Below, piece by piece: positions 1-22,544 of a stretch of 64,000 nucleotides of DNA; within the stretch, counting starts at the first letter, position 1, and each line of letters begins with the position of its first letter. This stretch comes from Acanthosepion esculentum (taxonomy: Eukaryota > Mollusca > Cephalopoda > Sepiida > Sepiidae), in NCBI GenBank assembly GCA_964036315.1, contig OZ038517.1, positions 52,316,235-52,380,234 on the forward strand, written 5' to 3'. Under the pieces are notes generated by a model. It saw only the letters and a list, made by a program, of their open reading frames with translations, was not told where the DNA came from and ran no database searches. The position numbers and the translations under genes are program-made.

Positions 1-280
1 AAGGGATTGTTTTCTTGGGCTTGCTGTGCTGAGTCTCCAGCATCTTTGGTGGTATTACTTTTATTATATATATATATACACTTTTTTTACTTCCCTGCCC
101 ATTTATTCATGTCGTCCATTACAGACATTTTGTTCTTCATAATTTCTATTCCCCGTTAACAGTTCTGATGAGAGGGGACGAAACCGGTTGACTGGTGTTT
201 TTATTTTAAATCTATCATGGCCTTTAATAAAAAATTTTTTTTTATGCCTTAATACGCTTTTGTACCGTGGCAAATATATT

Positions 281-282
<2 letters not shown>
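1..282. other. Penelope-type terminal debris
   Basis: No gene. CTGATGAG at 165 and GACGAAACCGGTTGACTGGT at 178 form a degenerate hammerhead-like motif (good stem III, broken stem II), as found in terminal repeats of Penelope-like elements. The rest is AT-rich. Confidence 0.4.

Positions 283-357
<75 letters not shown>
283..357. repeat. AT microsatellite
   Basis: About 36 uninterrupted TA dinucleotides. Confidence 0.95.
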
Positions 358-360
<3 letters not shown>

Positions 361-1360
361 TTAACGAGATTTTCTAAAAAAAGAAAATTTAAAAAATAGT
401 TTCATTCATAAATCCTAAAAGATTCCTAAAAAACTATTTTTTATTCATAAATTTATAAAAATGTCTGTGAGTCAAGAAAATGTGTAAAAACACATAGCGA
501 CGAATAGTTAATTTTCGTGTCAGTTCCTTCATTTGCTCTCACCACATAAATTAACTAAAACATATTGAGAGCATCTCCCCCTCTAAAACAAACATTCTTT
601 GAATTTATAAATATGTCAAGACTAGCAGCATGGCCCGGCGTTGCCCGAGCATGATTCAAAAATCGTACGGCTCATACAGCAATTGCTATCACTTGACATA
701 AAATATTTTTGCCCTTCCTTGCCTTTAAAGGAGTGCCCTTGGCCGTGCTGATGTTGCTACATGCCTTACTTCTTGCCTATGTCACACTGCGAATTTTTTC
801 TAAGCTCTATACTAAACATGAAATCTGTTACGAAGAAAGAACTAAGCAAAATGAACACAAAACGATCAGCTTTAAAAAAGGACTCGTAACTGGAAAAACC
901 GAATGAAAAAAGAATGTTAACAACAAATACTTTTTCACACCCAACGCAGTTCTGCGGAATCAGAATCAACGTTGAGTTTAAGCAAGCGAATGAGCCAATT
1001 GGAGTAAAGTGCCATGCAGATTTAAATTTTTCCCAATTATGACGAATGCAGCTATCGATTTTTTCTGCATGCTAGCATGCTAGTTAACATTCATGTCAGT
1101 CAGCTGTTGGCTCACACGCTGGCCAATAGAATCTTCGTGCCTATTCGTGGCAGCCAGCCACGAATAGGCTCTCACTCTGGCCAGTAGAAAATGGCCACAA
1201 ACTACATGAAAACTGCCGTACAAGCATGAAAAAATCGATTATTTCCACTATCGATGGGAGTTGGGAAAGGCAAAGTCGGTCTTGGCCTTGCTACTAACTT
1301 GGAGCATGTGCATGTAAATTTTGCTGCAAATCCGTCGAAAAATGCGGCCGTGCATTCGTT
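358..1360. other. Non-coding repeat mosaic
   Basis: 358-480 resembles 22541-22620 (AGATTTTCTAAAAAGAAAAT). 510-600 resembles 2444-2540 (CACATAAATT, TTGAGAGC). 625-1020 starts with GGCCCGGCGTTGCCCG, a phrase I associate with repeats but cannot name. A perfect 12-bp inverted repeat lies at 1140-1168. The 65-codon open frame at 709-906 lacks any recognisable domain. Confidence 0.4.

Positions 1361-1361
<1 letters not shown>

Positions 1362-1433
<72 letters not shown>
1362..1433. repeat. CA microsatellite
   Basis: About 36 CA dinucleotides, followed by ATCCTGCCTTTTATAGAT. The same 18-mer follows the CA tract at 2012-2066, so the two loci share a flank. Confidence 0.95.
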
Positions 1434-1434
<1 letters not shown>

Positions 1435-1663
1435 CCTGCCTTTTATAGATAAAGATATTTTATTATATATAAATACGTATCAGAAAGACTATAATATACT
1501 TGCTCCTCGACAGGTGGTGTTTTCTCCTACAAAAGGCAGATGCAGGGCTGTCCAATTTTCTTTTATGACTCTTCAATTTATAGGGTATGAGTGCTGCTGA
1601 CGATAGCTTTTTAACTTCATACTATCGTGCCTTACTCTATATTTCATCGCAGTATCTGTCGGG

Positions 1664-1725
<62 letters not shown>

Positions 1726-1814
1726 GTGTCATTCTCTTCATATCTATGTATCTGTCTATCTCATTCTCTTCATATCTATCTTTTTATCTATCTATATCTA
1801 TCTCATTCTCTACA

Positions 1815-1871
<57 letters not shown>

Positions 1872-2066
1872 CATTCTCTTCACATCTATCTATCTATCTA
1901 TCTCATTCTCTTCACATCTATCTATCTATCTCATTCTCTTCATATCTATCTATCTATCTATCTCATTCTCTTCATATCTATCTTTCTATTTATCTATATC
2001 TATCTATATTACACACACACACACACTCACACACACACACACTCACACACACATACACACACACGC
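1664..2066. repeat. TATC tetranucleotide and CA compound repeat
   Basis: Runs of TATC broken about eight times by the phrase TCATTCTCTTCATATC, then a CA tract. The phrase and the TATC runs together make a higher-order minisatellite. Open frames of 150-176 codons across it are artefacts of the repeat. Confidence 0.92.
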
Positions 2067-2569
2067 ATCCTGCCTTTTATAGATGGAGATAATAAAAAAT
2101 ATATGAACCAACTATAATGAAACGTTTATTATTTACCGTTTCATAAAGAAATCCATTCGAAGAAGGAATCTTTATTTATTCGAAAATTCAGAAAATATAC
2201 AAAATTATCAAAATATGTAAGGAAGAAAAATGCTCTGAACTTATTTTAGTGTATTTATGTGTTGAAGAAGCAACAGTGATTACCTCTCAACTAAATAAGC
2301 ATGTCGATTTTCTCTCACAAATCTATTTTGAGTACTACCTTGTGTTATACCCTGAATGAACTCTCAGTCTACCATAACTGATATACAATATCCCGGAAAG
2401 AAGAAAAGATTTTCCGAATTTAAATGTAAATTTTAAGAACATACTTTATCGTACATTTCTTTCATTTTATCTCGCCACATAAATTCACTAAAATTGGTTG
2501 AGAGCGTCTCTTCCTCTGAACAAAACAAACTTTGAATCTTAGATTTTAGGTGAGACCACAAACATTGGA
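2067..2569. other. AT-rich non-coding sequence
   Basis: No gene visible. 2444-2540 is a diverged copy of the 510-600 repeat. Confidence 0.4.
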
Positions 2570-2890
2570 TATTTTCAGGGTATGTTACCCTATTCATTGG
2601 GTGGACAAAGTTTTCCTTGCGTATAATTAGTAATTACGGAACATTCCTGAGTATGAAGGTAAACTACATTCAGCAGCAAGGTCTTTGATCGGAGATTGGA
2701 GGTTTTATGGAGCATGGAACCACCTCTTAATTGCTGTTGTTCCAAGGTCCACCCTAACCTGCTAGGCAAATAGTTAACCCCCAAACTGAAGTTAAAACAC
2801 TATGGAACTGTAAAAACAGGTTTTTATTGTAAAAACCAGCAGTACATTTTTGGAAAAAAATTAATACCAGAAATAAATATTTTGAAAAAA
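2570..2890. repeat. Dispersed repeat family R1, copy 1
   Basis: Shares GTAAACTACATTCAGCAGCA, GGAACCACCTC and the tail AACAGTACATTTTT with 13215-13445. The order is kept and divergence is moderate. I do not recognise the family; it may be a SINE or a non-LTR tail. Confidence 0.5.
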
Positions 2891-3554
2891 GAAAAAAAGA
2901 AAGAAAAAGAAAATTTACTACCGGCAATACGTTTGTCTGGGGACCAAAACTCTCTCTTCTGATCTATACACTGATTTCTTACAAAGAAAACATATTCGAT
3001 TCATAGGAATCTATCCAAAAAATCTCGTCGGCATTAAATAACCCATTGTGATGTTGATATACCGTAAAACAAAATAAACTAAACCAGAAACTCATGTTTA
3101 TTCAAATTTTAATATAAAGTCATGAATAAAAAAATTGTTTCCATAGTTATTTAGAAAAAGCTAAATAATTAATATTGCATTGGAATTTACATATTTGTAA
3201 AAATAATTTTGTAATATTTTATAAAATTTTGATTAAAACGATTTTTTTTTATATTTCTTTCTTTCTAAAATGGTAAATAATAAATCTTTATAAAAGGAAA
3301 AATAATAAATATCACATTGTACTTGGTTCACCAGTTTTTATAACATAGCAAATAAACATTGTCGAGGGTGTTAAAAGTGTATACTGTAATAGCGGTGTCA
3401 ATGGAATAACCGTCCTTTTGACACACCTTCTTTTTCGGGCACAAAGGCTAAATATTGCCAAACATTTTATCTGATTATTTCAAGTTTAAAAGTTGAGTTT
3501 TATTTTATCTCTCAAATTTACGATTTTATTGCTCAGTCTTGTGTAAGAGTTGTC
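2891..3554. other. AT-rich non-coding sequence
   Basis: No gene visible. Contains GTTGATATACCGTAAAACAA near 3053, a phrase that recurs at about 9418 and 34648, so a small dispersed repeat is present. Confidence 0.4.
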
Positions 3555-4290
3555 CAGACTGAGCAAAATAATATTATTTTATACATGGTATCTAATTTAA
3601 ACAAAACAAAAAATTGTTAGTTACTCGAATCTGTTTGTAATACAGGCCCTTCATTCTAGATACATTTTTGTGGGATGTCAAGTTAGAGTAAAAGAATTTC
3701 CTGAAGTTGTAAATAAAATAAATTGGATGAGTTCTGAAATCATAAAAAATTTCAGGTTTTACGCCAAAAAAAGCATCATCTAAAAATAGATAATTTTTAT
3801 ATAGACATGGGGGAGACGAACATACCTAATGGCGGATCCCCAAATCCTACTAACCTAGGGTCCTAGTAAGGCATAAAGCCAACCTTGCTTATGTCCAAGT
3901 AGATTTTCCAAGTGTCCAGCTACGGTCAGTTTCATAACAATGGATGTCATTTTTCCGAAAACTGGCACAGAAATCGTTAAATCAATTTTGCACGCTGTCA
4001 AATGGTTCAGTTGACGGAGAAAAAAAAAACGAAAACGTAGAAAATTAAAGGGAGGTAACTGTTGTTCTGAATTATGATTTTCTTCAATTATGTATTGTTT
4101 AAAAATTTACACTCGTTAACTTGATTGTTGCTTCTATCTTTTAATCATTTTACCCGAAGGAAGGCAACAAAGTCACTAAGAAGCAAGGGTTACTGAGTGT
4201 GAAAGAATATGAGTATATAGAAAAACATTATTATGGAGCGAGAAGAATAAAAGAACAGGAATTAAGAAGTCAAGATAGCGATTGACATTG
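3555..4290 (-). repeat. About 730-bp repeat, inverted relative to 23546-24275
   Basis: Read on the minus strand, this segment starts with a non-LTR 3' end (AATGTCAATCGCTATCTTGA and onward to TTCGGGTAAAATGATTAAAA near 4145) and continues through a unique-looking body. The plus strand at 23546-24275 carries the same sequence with few changes. Immediately to the right of each copy is CAGATGACGAAACG in the same orientation, so only the body is inverted. Confidence 0.75.
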
Positions 4291-4345
4291 CGTTGTCAGA
4301 TGACGAAACGTATTGTTTTCCTATTGTGTTTTTTTTCATTTTGTC

Positions 4346-4350
<5 letters not shown>

Positions 4351-4384
<34 letters not shown>
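4351..4384. repeat. AT microsatellite
   Basis: About 17 TA units, next to the hammerhead-like CAGATGACGAAACG at about 4299. Confidence 0.9.
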
Positions 4385-4388
<4 letters not shown>

Positions 4389-4486
4389 AACACATTCTGA
4401 GAACTTTCGCACATATACAAGTATATTTTTAAAAAAGTAATTTATAATACGAGCTTCCGTCGGTGAAAAACTAGCAATGTTTAGAT

Positions 4487-5258
4487 CAGTGTTTTTCAAA
4501 CAATTTTACTGTGAGGCACAGCAAGAAGCACATTTTGCATTGCGACCCATTATATCTAGTGTAATAAACCAAAGACAAATTCTGTTCACTAGGTTCATTT
4601 ATTTATCATCGACAATTTATATGGATATTTCTTATGATCCGCAAATATTAGAATTGCATGTATCTATTTGTCTTATTTATTTCTATGAATATACAATTAT
4701 TGCTTAAAAATAAAACTAGCCCGTTCTTGAATTTAGCCAAAACAACGACCAATTCACTCAAAATCCCGAAAATTCAAATGAACATAACACATCATCTTAG
4801 TAGCGCAGAAAGAATGTACGAGTACCCGATTTCGACATTGAGTCGGGAAATTCACTTTTAGTCCTGACTTCAGATGCAATTGAATCATTCAACAATCTTA
4901 ACGGCTTTCACCGACCACAAAGATGAACGCACTGCACATCTTCGTAGCTAAGTTTTGGCACAAGGTCCCTTTGTGAGAGAGAACTGGCGTCACTTAGTCC
5001 GCAACGTGTTTGAAGAACAAGATACATAAACTCAAATCAGAAAAGACAAATATATTAAAAAAAATAAAATAAAATACGAGTTTATCTCGGTTAAAAAACT
5101 AGCAATGATCTGATTTATGATTTCTATGCAACATTTAGAGTTGTTTATATTCCGCGCTTTGCTCTCATTTGCGTATTTTTTCTTCCTTTCTTTTTTATCG
5201 CAACCCATTTTAATTATCGCGCGACCCACTAAAGTGTTAAGACCCACAGTTTAAAAAC
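4487..5258. mobile_element. hAT-like non-autonomous element, copy A
   Basis: Ends CAGTGTTTTTCAAAC (left) and the inverse of CACGGGTTTTTAAAC (right) are similar inverted termini of hAT style, with subterminal GCGACCCA/TGGGTCGC. Flanking 8-mers GTTTAGAT and ATCTAGAA match only partly, so the target duplication is unsure. I see no transposase. Confidence 0.45.
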
Positions 5259-5554
5259 CCGTGATCTAGAATATTCAACAGTTCTTTGTACTTCTAGCTT
5301 TATAAATACGGGGTCATTTTCTACTGGAATCGTATTATACACAAGAAAATACGGTATATCAAAGCAAATGCCTATTGCCATAAATGCTCATTCGGTTATA
5401 TTTTCGCCATTTTTCCAGTAATAATTATACGCTCACTATAGCCAAAAGAATCGGGCGGCATTTAAGCTAACTCCCGCGGAGGGTACTTGATTGGGCCTTC
5501 ATCACCATAGGTATAATAATAGGAGTAGATGTGATAAAAATTGCTGTCGTCCAA

Positions 5555-5960
5555 AAAAAGATTTGTCACAAAAAATCACATAAAAAATCGCCGAAAACAA
5601 TCTTAGTAATCAAAACTTGGGAATCCAAAATTACTGGATTGCGGAATCGGATCTGTCCCAGAATGTTTTTAATTTTCTCACGGAGTCGGTCTGATTCCAA
5701 AATGGTATGATATGTTGGGCTACGAGTAAAATTTAAAAAGTGTGACATAGTGACACACTGACATTCGCATTTATTATATAGATGAAGAAGATGATATTGA
5801 ATGTTAGAGACTTGTGTAACTTTAATTGAAAAAATGCGACAGAGTGGCACACTGACATTCGTATTTTTTATAGATAAAGAAGATGAAATGTTGAAAGTTA
5901 AAGGGTTGAGACCCTTTAATTGAAAAAGTGTGACACACTGACTTTCGCATATATTATATA
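5555..5960. repeat. Dispersed repeat family R2, copy in block A
   Basis: Contains AATCGCCGAAAAC, AAAACTTGGGAATCC, CTCACGGAGTCGG, TGATTCCAAAAT and three copies of CACACTGACATTCGCAT/TTATATAGAT. Matching pieces occur at 27480-27900 (block B) and, inverted, at 19655-19895. The family is unidentified. Confidence 0.6.
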
Positions 5961-6077
5961 GATTTTGCCTTTAATAATTTTACGTTCGCTTACTTTATTC
6001 AAAAGGAATTAGAGTCGTAAGCACTCTTTTCCAACAAACATAAATACATTTTTTTTAATTGTGAAAATTATTTTATT

Positions 6078-6870
6078 CCAATTTGCTTCTGTGCTTTTTT
6101 AATAAATACTTTCATGTCAATAGTAAATCTGGTATCGTTGACAAAACTAACCTTGCTGCTGAAAAGGACCTCCAAATTGTGGATGACTGGGACTGGAAAT
6201 GGCTTGTAAACTTTAATGCCTCCAAAACGAAACTGCTCTCCTTTACCCACCACAGAGAACCCTTCCTGCATCCCACCAGAATGGCTGATTCCAAACTCCC
6301 TGAGAGCGCCTCGTTACGCCTGCTTGGTCTCACACTGTCTACTGACGTGAGGTGGAATAAATACATTGAATCAATGGCTTCATCTACCGCAAGGAAAAGT
6401 TGGCTCCCTGCAACGTGCCAGAAAGTTTTTCTTGTCTTAGTCCATCCTTCAAATCTATAAAGCAACCATCCGTCTTTGCATGGAATATTGCTGTCAATTA
6501 TGGTCTGGTGCTTCCAATTTGCTTCTCTGCCTTTTTTTATAAAGACTTTCATGGTAATTATGCTGACGAACTCTTCGGCACAATACTAGACTGGCTGTGG
6601 GATCTCATCAATTTACAGCTGAGCTAGCAAGATGTAGCCGAACCTTCTATTCTAACAGTTACTTATCATGCACTTCCCGCTTGTGGAACTTCCTTCCGGT
6701 TACATGCTTTCCAGCAAATTTTAATCTGCAAAAATTTAAACGCAATGTCAACCGCTATCTACTGTGATCCTGATTGCTCTTTTCTGTCTTCTCATTAAGA
6801 ATGTTTCTGTTCCTAATTCATGCACAACCTGTAAACCATTGCATGCTAGTGGTTGCATGGGGCAATAACG
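6078..6870 (+). mobile_element. Rearranged non-LTR remnant in block A
   Basis: Contains pieces of the same family as 28097-30770 in scrambled form: AAEKDLQ and LVNFNASKTKLLS from the RT thumb, a stretch ending RLLGLTLSTDVRWNKYIES, the FYKDFHGN segment, and the 3' end NLQKFKRNVNRYL with its UTR. A 46-bp piece at about 6078 recurs at about 6515, so part of it is duplicated. It has multiple frame breaks and no complete domain. Confidence 0.7.
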
Positions 6871-6941
6871 ATTGAAAAAATATTTGGCCAATGAAATGTT
6901 TAGACGAACAATGGATTTGAATAAAATATTTTAAGTCGAAT

Positions 6942-6947
6942 TTTATT
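6942..6947 (-). terminator. Candidate polyadenylation signal of gene A
   Basis: AATAAA on the minus strand about 310 bp after the proposed stop codon. The same hexamer at the same relative place occurs in copy B (31008-31013). It lies just before the plus-strand retrotransposon debris that ends near 6870. Confidence 0.4.
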
Positions 6948-7258
6948 GCTTTAACATTGTTACAAAAAACAAAACAAAACAAAAAAGAGAGAGAAAAATA
7001 AAACGGCTTCCTTTCGGAAAGATCCCCAGAAGAGATCCAAATTATTATTTTTTATATTTTGGTGGGATTATCACCAAGAAGTCGTTTTGTGGGGATAATT
7101 TCTTTAAAAAAAAATCGACGACGTCTGAGACAATGCGATAATGTTCACCTTGCTTTTTCAGCTGAATGTAAGGATCTTTTTTTTTTTTAATGCCAATTGG
7201 TTTTCAGTATATAGTTATTTAACAGTTGATCGTCAGCATCCATGCCATAATCTGCTGA

Positions 7259-18358
<11,100 letters not shown>

Positions 18359-18430
18359 GTTGCCGATGAGGAGTCTGGTGTTCGTGCTAGGCAATTCCTT
18401 AAAAAATGTCTGGACAATTATGGCCTGGGG

Positions 18431-18440
18431 TTTTATATAG
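18431..18440 (-). promoter_or_regulatory. TATA-like box of gene A
   Basis: The minus strand reads CTATATAAAA here, 73-82 bp upstream of the exon 1 ATG. A start site about 30 bp downstream would leave a 5' UTR of roughly 45-50 nt. The position is right for a core promoter, but no transcript start can be seen directly. Confidence 0.5.
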
Positions 18441-18539
18441 AACAATCATTAAGGTTTCGGGGTGATTATTCTTAAATGGTCAATCAAACGCGACGTGTGG
18501 GCGTATTCCTGATAGGATAGCAATGGGAGTGTCTTTTGA

Positions 18540-18691
18540 CCATATCACCTTGTCTCTCTACCTTCTCTCTCTCTCTCTTTATTTTTTCTTTCTCTCTCTC
18601 TGTCTGTCTCTGTCGCTCTCTCTCAGATACATATGCACGTACACTGATTCTAATATTCGTACATCGATACCAATCTCCCTTTCTTAGTCTA

Positions 18692-18745
<54 letters not shown>
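18540..18745. repeat. CT, AT and GT low-complexity tract upstream of gene A
   Basis: CTCTCT-rich blocks, then about 9 TA and 9 GT units. It begins 100 bp beyond the proposed TATA box. Confidence 0.85.
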
Positions 18746-18746
<1 letters not shown>

Positions 18747-18882
18747 TTTTGCATATTTTACTGTTCAAAATTTTAAACCCTCCCCCAGAACTAGCATGAA
18801 ATTGACAAAAAGTGAAAAAAAAATGGAAAAGAGCTCTTAGAATCATTGAAAAAAGAATGGAAAGAACTATCAAACTTATATT

Positions 18883-19045
18883 AGGTTGGTGCAAAAATAA
18901 TGTCGTTTTTTGACGTTCGACTTCCTGTGAGAAAACGACTACTTTGTGAAACTTTTGCAACGAATGCCAAAAACTGTGCTGCAGTAATCAAGGCCAAAGG
19001 AGGATATTTTAACGAGAGCAAAATTTAATCATAAAATGCTATTTT
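18883..19045 (+). mobile_element. Mariner remnant, TIR joined to transposase C terminus
   Basis: TTAGGTTGGTGCAAAAATAA at about 18883 is a mariner terminus of the MADE1/Hsmar type. About 75 bp later the frame reads NAKNCAAVIKAKGGYFNESK and stops, the usual mariner C terminus. Everything between is deleted, and the right TIR is not clear. Confidence 0.6.
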
Positions 19046-19222
19046 TTCTTTTTGTCATATAATAAAATTACTAATAAGAAATCATGTGTCACTTTTTTAA
19101 CCATGTATAATAATTTTAACCATGTATAATAATGTTCTCATTTCTCTGACAGAATAAATACATTTTCGGACAATTTAAAAAAATGACCGGTGGTCGCCTC
19201 CAAATTTTGAAATTGTAGTGCA

Positions 19223-19255
19223 TATATATATATATATATATATTGAAAATATATA
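19223..19255. repeat. AT microsatellite
   Basis: Short TA tract in intergenic DNA. The surrounding 19060-19650 is AT-rich with no gene seen. Confidence 0.8.
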
Positions 19256-19654
19256 TATTTGAAATAGCCCTCCCCCATTTACATCTATCGGCCTACGCAT
19301 TCGATAAATCTTAATAGATCGATGGACGTAGTAAATATTGTTTGAAAATAAACTAAAAGAAGAGTATCCATTACAATAACGTTTGACGTAAGAAAAAAAA
19401 AATCAGATTAAAAAGAAATCCATTAATTTCCAGAATAGGAACAAAGAAGTTGGACATTGAAGTTTACTTGTTGCTATTAATGCTTAATCTCTTGGTATTG
19501 AGCCTTTTAGTTACAAAGAAGAATTCTTGCCTTTTAAGGCAAGAATGCCTTATGGTATAGAAATAAAAGAAATAGAAATAAAATAATTCGTTATGGTATA
19601 GAAATTTCCGGACTAACAATTTTTCTTCCGAAACAATCCGCTTATAGGTAGGCA

Positions 19655-19895
19655 TTATCTATATAATATGTGAATATCAGTGTGTCACTGTGTCACACTT
19701 TTTCAACTTTTCTCCTAGAGGCCGTAGCCCAACATGTCATACCATTTTGGAATCAGGCCGATTCCGTGAGCAAAATAAAAACATCGGATCAGGACGCGCA
19801 ATCCTGAGAATATGGATTTCCAAGTTTTCATTACTACCATTGTTCTCATCAATTTTTTAACATGATTTTTTGCGAAATTTTTTTGTACGATAACA
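19655..19895. repeat. Dispersed repeat family R2, inverted copy
   Basis: Holds ATATAATATGTGAATATCAG, GTGTCACACTTTTTC, GGCCGTAGCCCAACATG and GGAATCAGGCCGATTCCGTG, the reverse of the 5555-5960 and 27480-27900 copies. It ends against the Tc1 fragment. Confidence 0.6.
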
Positions 19896-20072
19896 GTTAT
19901 TTTTTTTTAATTCAGTAGGTTCATTTTCTAACATGGAAGTTTTAATTACTTCCCATAGGTCTACTTTGCTGTTATATTGTTTGACACCTTTATATAATTT
20001 CATCTTCAAAATTGGCCATAGACTTTTGATCGGATTCAGATCAGGACTTGGTGATCACCATTCCATTATCAT
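19895..20072 (-). pseudogene. Tc1-type transposase C-terminal fragment
   Basis: The minus strand encodes MIMEW, a stop, then SPSPDLNPIKSLWPILKMKL and YNSKVDLWEVIKTSMLENEP. It is the end of a Tc1 DD34E transposase. The catalytic Glu of NPIENLW is Lys here (NPIKSLW), and there is an in-frame stop. No TIRs were found nearby. Confidence 0.7.
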
Positions 20073-20079
20073 GGGTAAA

Positions 20080-20786
20080 CTTAGATAGATAGAGGGAGCA
20101 TTTTTGTGTGTAAATACACACTTCACTTTGAAACTGCAAGGCTGGGACTTGTACAAATAAATTTCTGAATAATTGAAATTAATTGCAAAATCCAGTGAAA
20201 GTCACCCTTGAAATAAAAATAATTTTTTGTACGGAAATTAAGGACCTATCTATATCAAATTGTCTTTAAATTAAAAAAATATATATGTAATAATAATAAG
20301 TAAAGAAAATCCTTAAAAATCCATTTCGGTTATAATTTATTTCATGTATAAATTTTTTAAATATTCATCTGTTCAGTCCGAAGGTTTTTTTTAGAAATGA
20401 AATCAATTTGGCCAGATAAAAAGAAAAGGGAGAATAAAAAAGGAAGAAAGAAAAAGAAAAATTTCAATAGACAATTTCTTTTCTTTAAATTTAAGAAAGA
20501 ATGAATGGGAGAGAGAGAGAGAGAGAGTGGGGAGAGGGAAAGTAAAGAAAAGAAAAGAAAGGAAAAAAGGAAGCATTAAAGATGAGCCAATAGGCTGACC
20601 TAGAAACAAATTATTCCTTAAATGTCTGAACAAGTTAATATACGGGCAAGGGGCGGGTGATCAGAATTAAAACCTTTACAGTAATATGTCTAATCGCCAT
20701 GTCATTTCAGACTGCAAAAAATATACCTACTTAATGAACTTCAGTAAATAAATGCGGGAACAAGGCTTTGGAGAAATAACAGAAAG
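20080..20786. other. AT-rich intergenic sequence
   Basis: No gene. 20300-20395 is repeated at 21010-21112 (CCTTAAAAATCCATTTYGGT, TCATGTATAAATTTT), so a direct repeat brackets the compound microsatellite at 20787-21008. Confidence 0.45.
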
Positions 20787-20805
20787 GCGGCGGCGGCAAT
20801 AATAA

Positions 20806-20846
<41 letters not shown>

Positions 20847-20953
20847 ATAATAATAATAATAATAATAATAACAACAACAACAACAATAACAACAACAACA
20901 ACAACAATAATAATAATAATAATAATAATAATAACCATAACAATAACAACAAC

Positions 20954-20989
<36 letters not shown>

Positions 20990-21008
20990 AATAAATAAAT
21001 AAATAAAG
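20787..21008. repeat. Compound trinucleotide and tetranucleotide microsatellite
   Basis: GGC, AAT, ACT, AAT, AAC, AAT and then AAAT repeats in series. Long Leu, Val or Ile open frames here are artefacts. Confidence 0.93.
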
Positions 21009-21166
21009 ACAATCCTTAAAAATCCATTTTGGTTATAATTTATTTCATGAATATATTTAAATATTCATCTCTTCAGACCGTAGGTTTTTTATTTGTTTTT
21101 TTTTAGAAATGAGCTCTTTTTGGATTAATGTCCTCCTTGGAATTATCCCTACCAATTATCAATTGG

Positions 21167-21311
<145 letters not shown>

Positions 21312-21576
21312 AACTAGAGTTCAAAAGGTTGAAGAATTAGCATGGGAGAAATTTGACAGAAGAGTGAAAAAAAAAATTGAAAAAGTTCTCTTCGAATCAC
21401 TGAAAAAAAAGGAATGGATACAAACATTTTCTGAAATGAGTAGTAGTTTGAAAGAAAATGAGGATTTACATTCTTCAAGGATTCCTGCTTTTAACTAATA
21501 AAACTATTTTCAGATGGAAATTTAATTTCTCGAAAATTCATGAATTTAAATGGGTGGAGAGTAACATATGTAAATA

Positions 21577-22474
21577 CGAGGGTCATTCAATAAATAAGGT
21601 GAATTTTTCGGTATAAGGACTTCTAATACAGATAGAAGCTTACTTTTTTTCTTTTCAACGTAGTCTCCCAGCACTGTCACACACTTTTCCCATCTGTGCA
21701 CAAGCTTCCGTATTCACTCAGCGTAAAAATGTTTGGACTGATGTCTCAGCCAGTTGCTCACAACACTTTTGACTTCATCGTCACTTTTAAACTTCGTGCC
21801 TCTCGTGAACGCTTTCAAGGGACCAAACAGGTGAAAGTCTGAAGGGGCAAGGTCTGGGCTGTAAACGGGAGAGACACTGCTGGGACAACTCGACCCTCCT
21901 CTGTTTGTGCTCTGCAGTAAGCATCTTTGGCACCCACCAGCAGTTGACCTTCGAGTAGCCAAGGTCATCATGGGCAATTTTGTGTGCTGTCCCAACAGAT
22001 AAGCTCAAAGTCCTTGCAATGTCATCCACTGTCACCCTTCAGTCAGACTGAATGAGGTCATTGACCGATTCGATCACCTCAGGAGACCTCACTTCTGTAG
22101 GCCTCCCAGGCCTGTCTTCATCCTCAACACTGCTCCGTCCTTCTTTAAACAATTTAGCCCACTTGTAGACATCTTTTTTGCTGAAACATGCGGCACGATA
22201 CACAGTTGACATTCTCCTATGAATTTCAACTGGTTTGCACCCTTCAGTCACAAAAAACTTGATAACTGACCGCTGTTCAATCCTGGAGCATGCTTCTTGG
22301 TCGGCCATCTTTGTTAATCGGCAAAACTCTCAAAGTTTTTTTTTAATCTGCAAAAGAAATTAAATCCATATGAAAAAGAAATAAAACAAAAAAAATAAAT
22401 AAAAAAGAGTAAGCTTCTATATGTATTAGAAGTCCTTATACCGAAAAATTCAACTTATTTATTGAATAACCCTC

Positions 22475-22475
<1 letters not shown>
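21577..22475 (-). mobile_element. Mariner element with 67-bp TIRs and internal deletion
   Basis: TIRs at 21577-21643 and 22409-22475 are nearly perfect inverted copies (CGAGGGTCATTCAATAAATA outermost) and flanked by TA. The minus strand encodes the paired helix-turn-helix part of a mariner transposase (VIKFFVTEGCKPVEIHRRMS, then DRPGRPTEVRSPEVIESVND) and a second piece with LSLSVGTAHKIAHDDLGYSK. It then jumps to YSPDLAPSDFHLFGPLKAF. The part holding the first two catalytic aspartates is missing; only the last one remains. The right end abuts an AT microsatellite. Confidence 0.87.

Positions 22476-22540
<65 letters not shown>
22476..22540. repeat. AT microsatellite at mariner edge
   Basis: Starts at the TA target duplication of the mariner at 21577-22475 and runs about 32 units. 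Confidence 0.92.

Positions 22541-22544
<4 letters not shown>

Noticed and set aside
709..906. A 65-codon frame with a hydrophobic start
   Set aside because: No homology seen, located in a repeat mosaic, no splice or promoter support.
1587..2117. A 176-codon frame rich in Ser, Tyr, Leu and Ile
   Set aside because: Translation of a TATC microsatellite.
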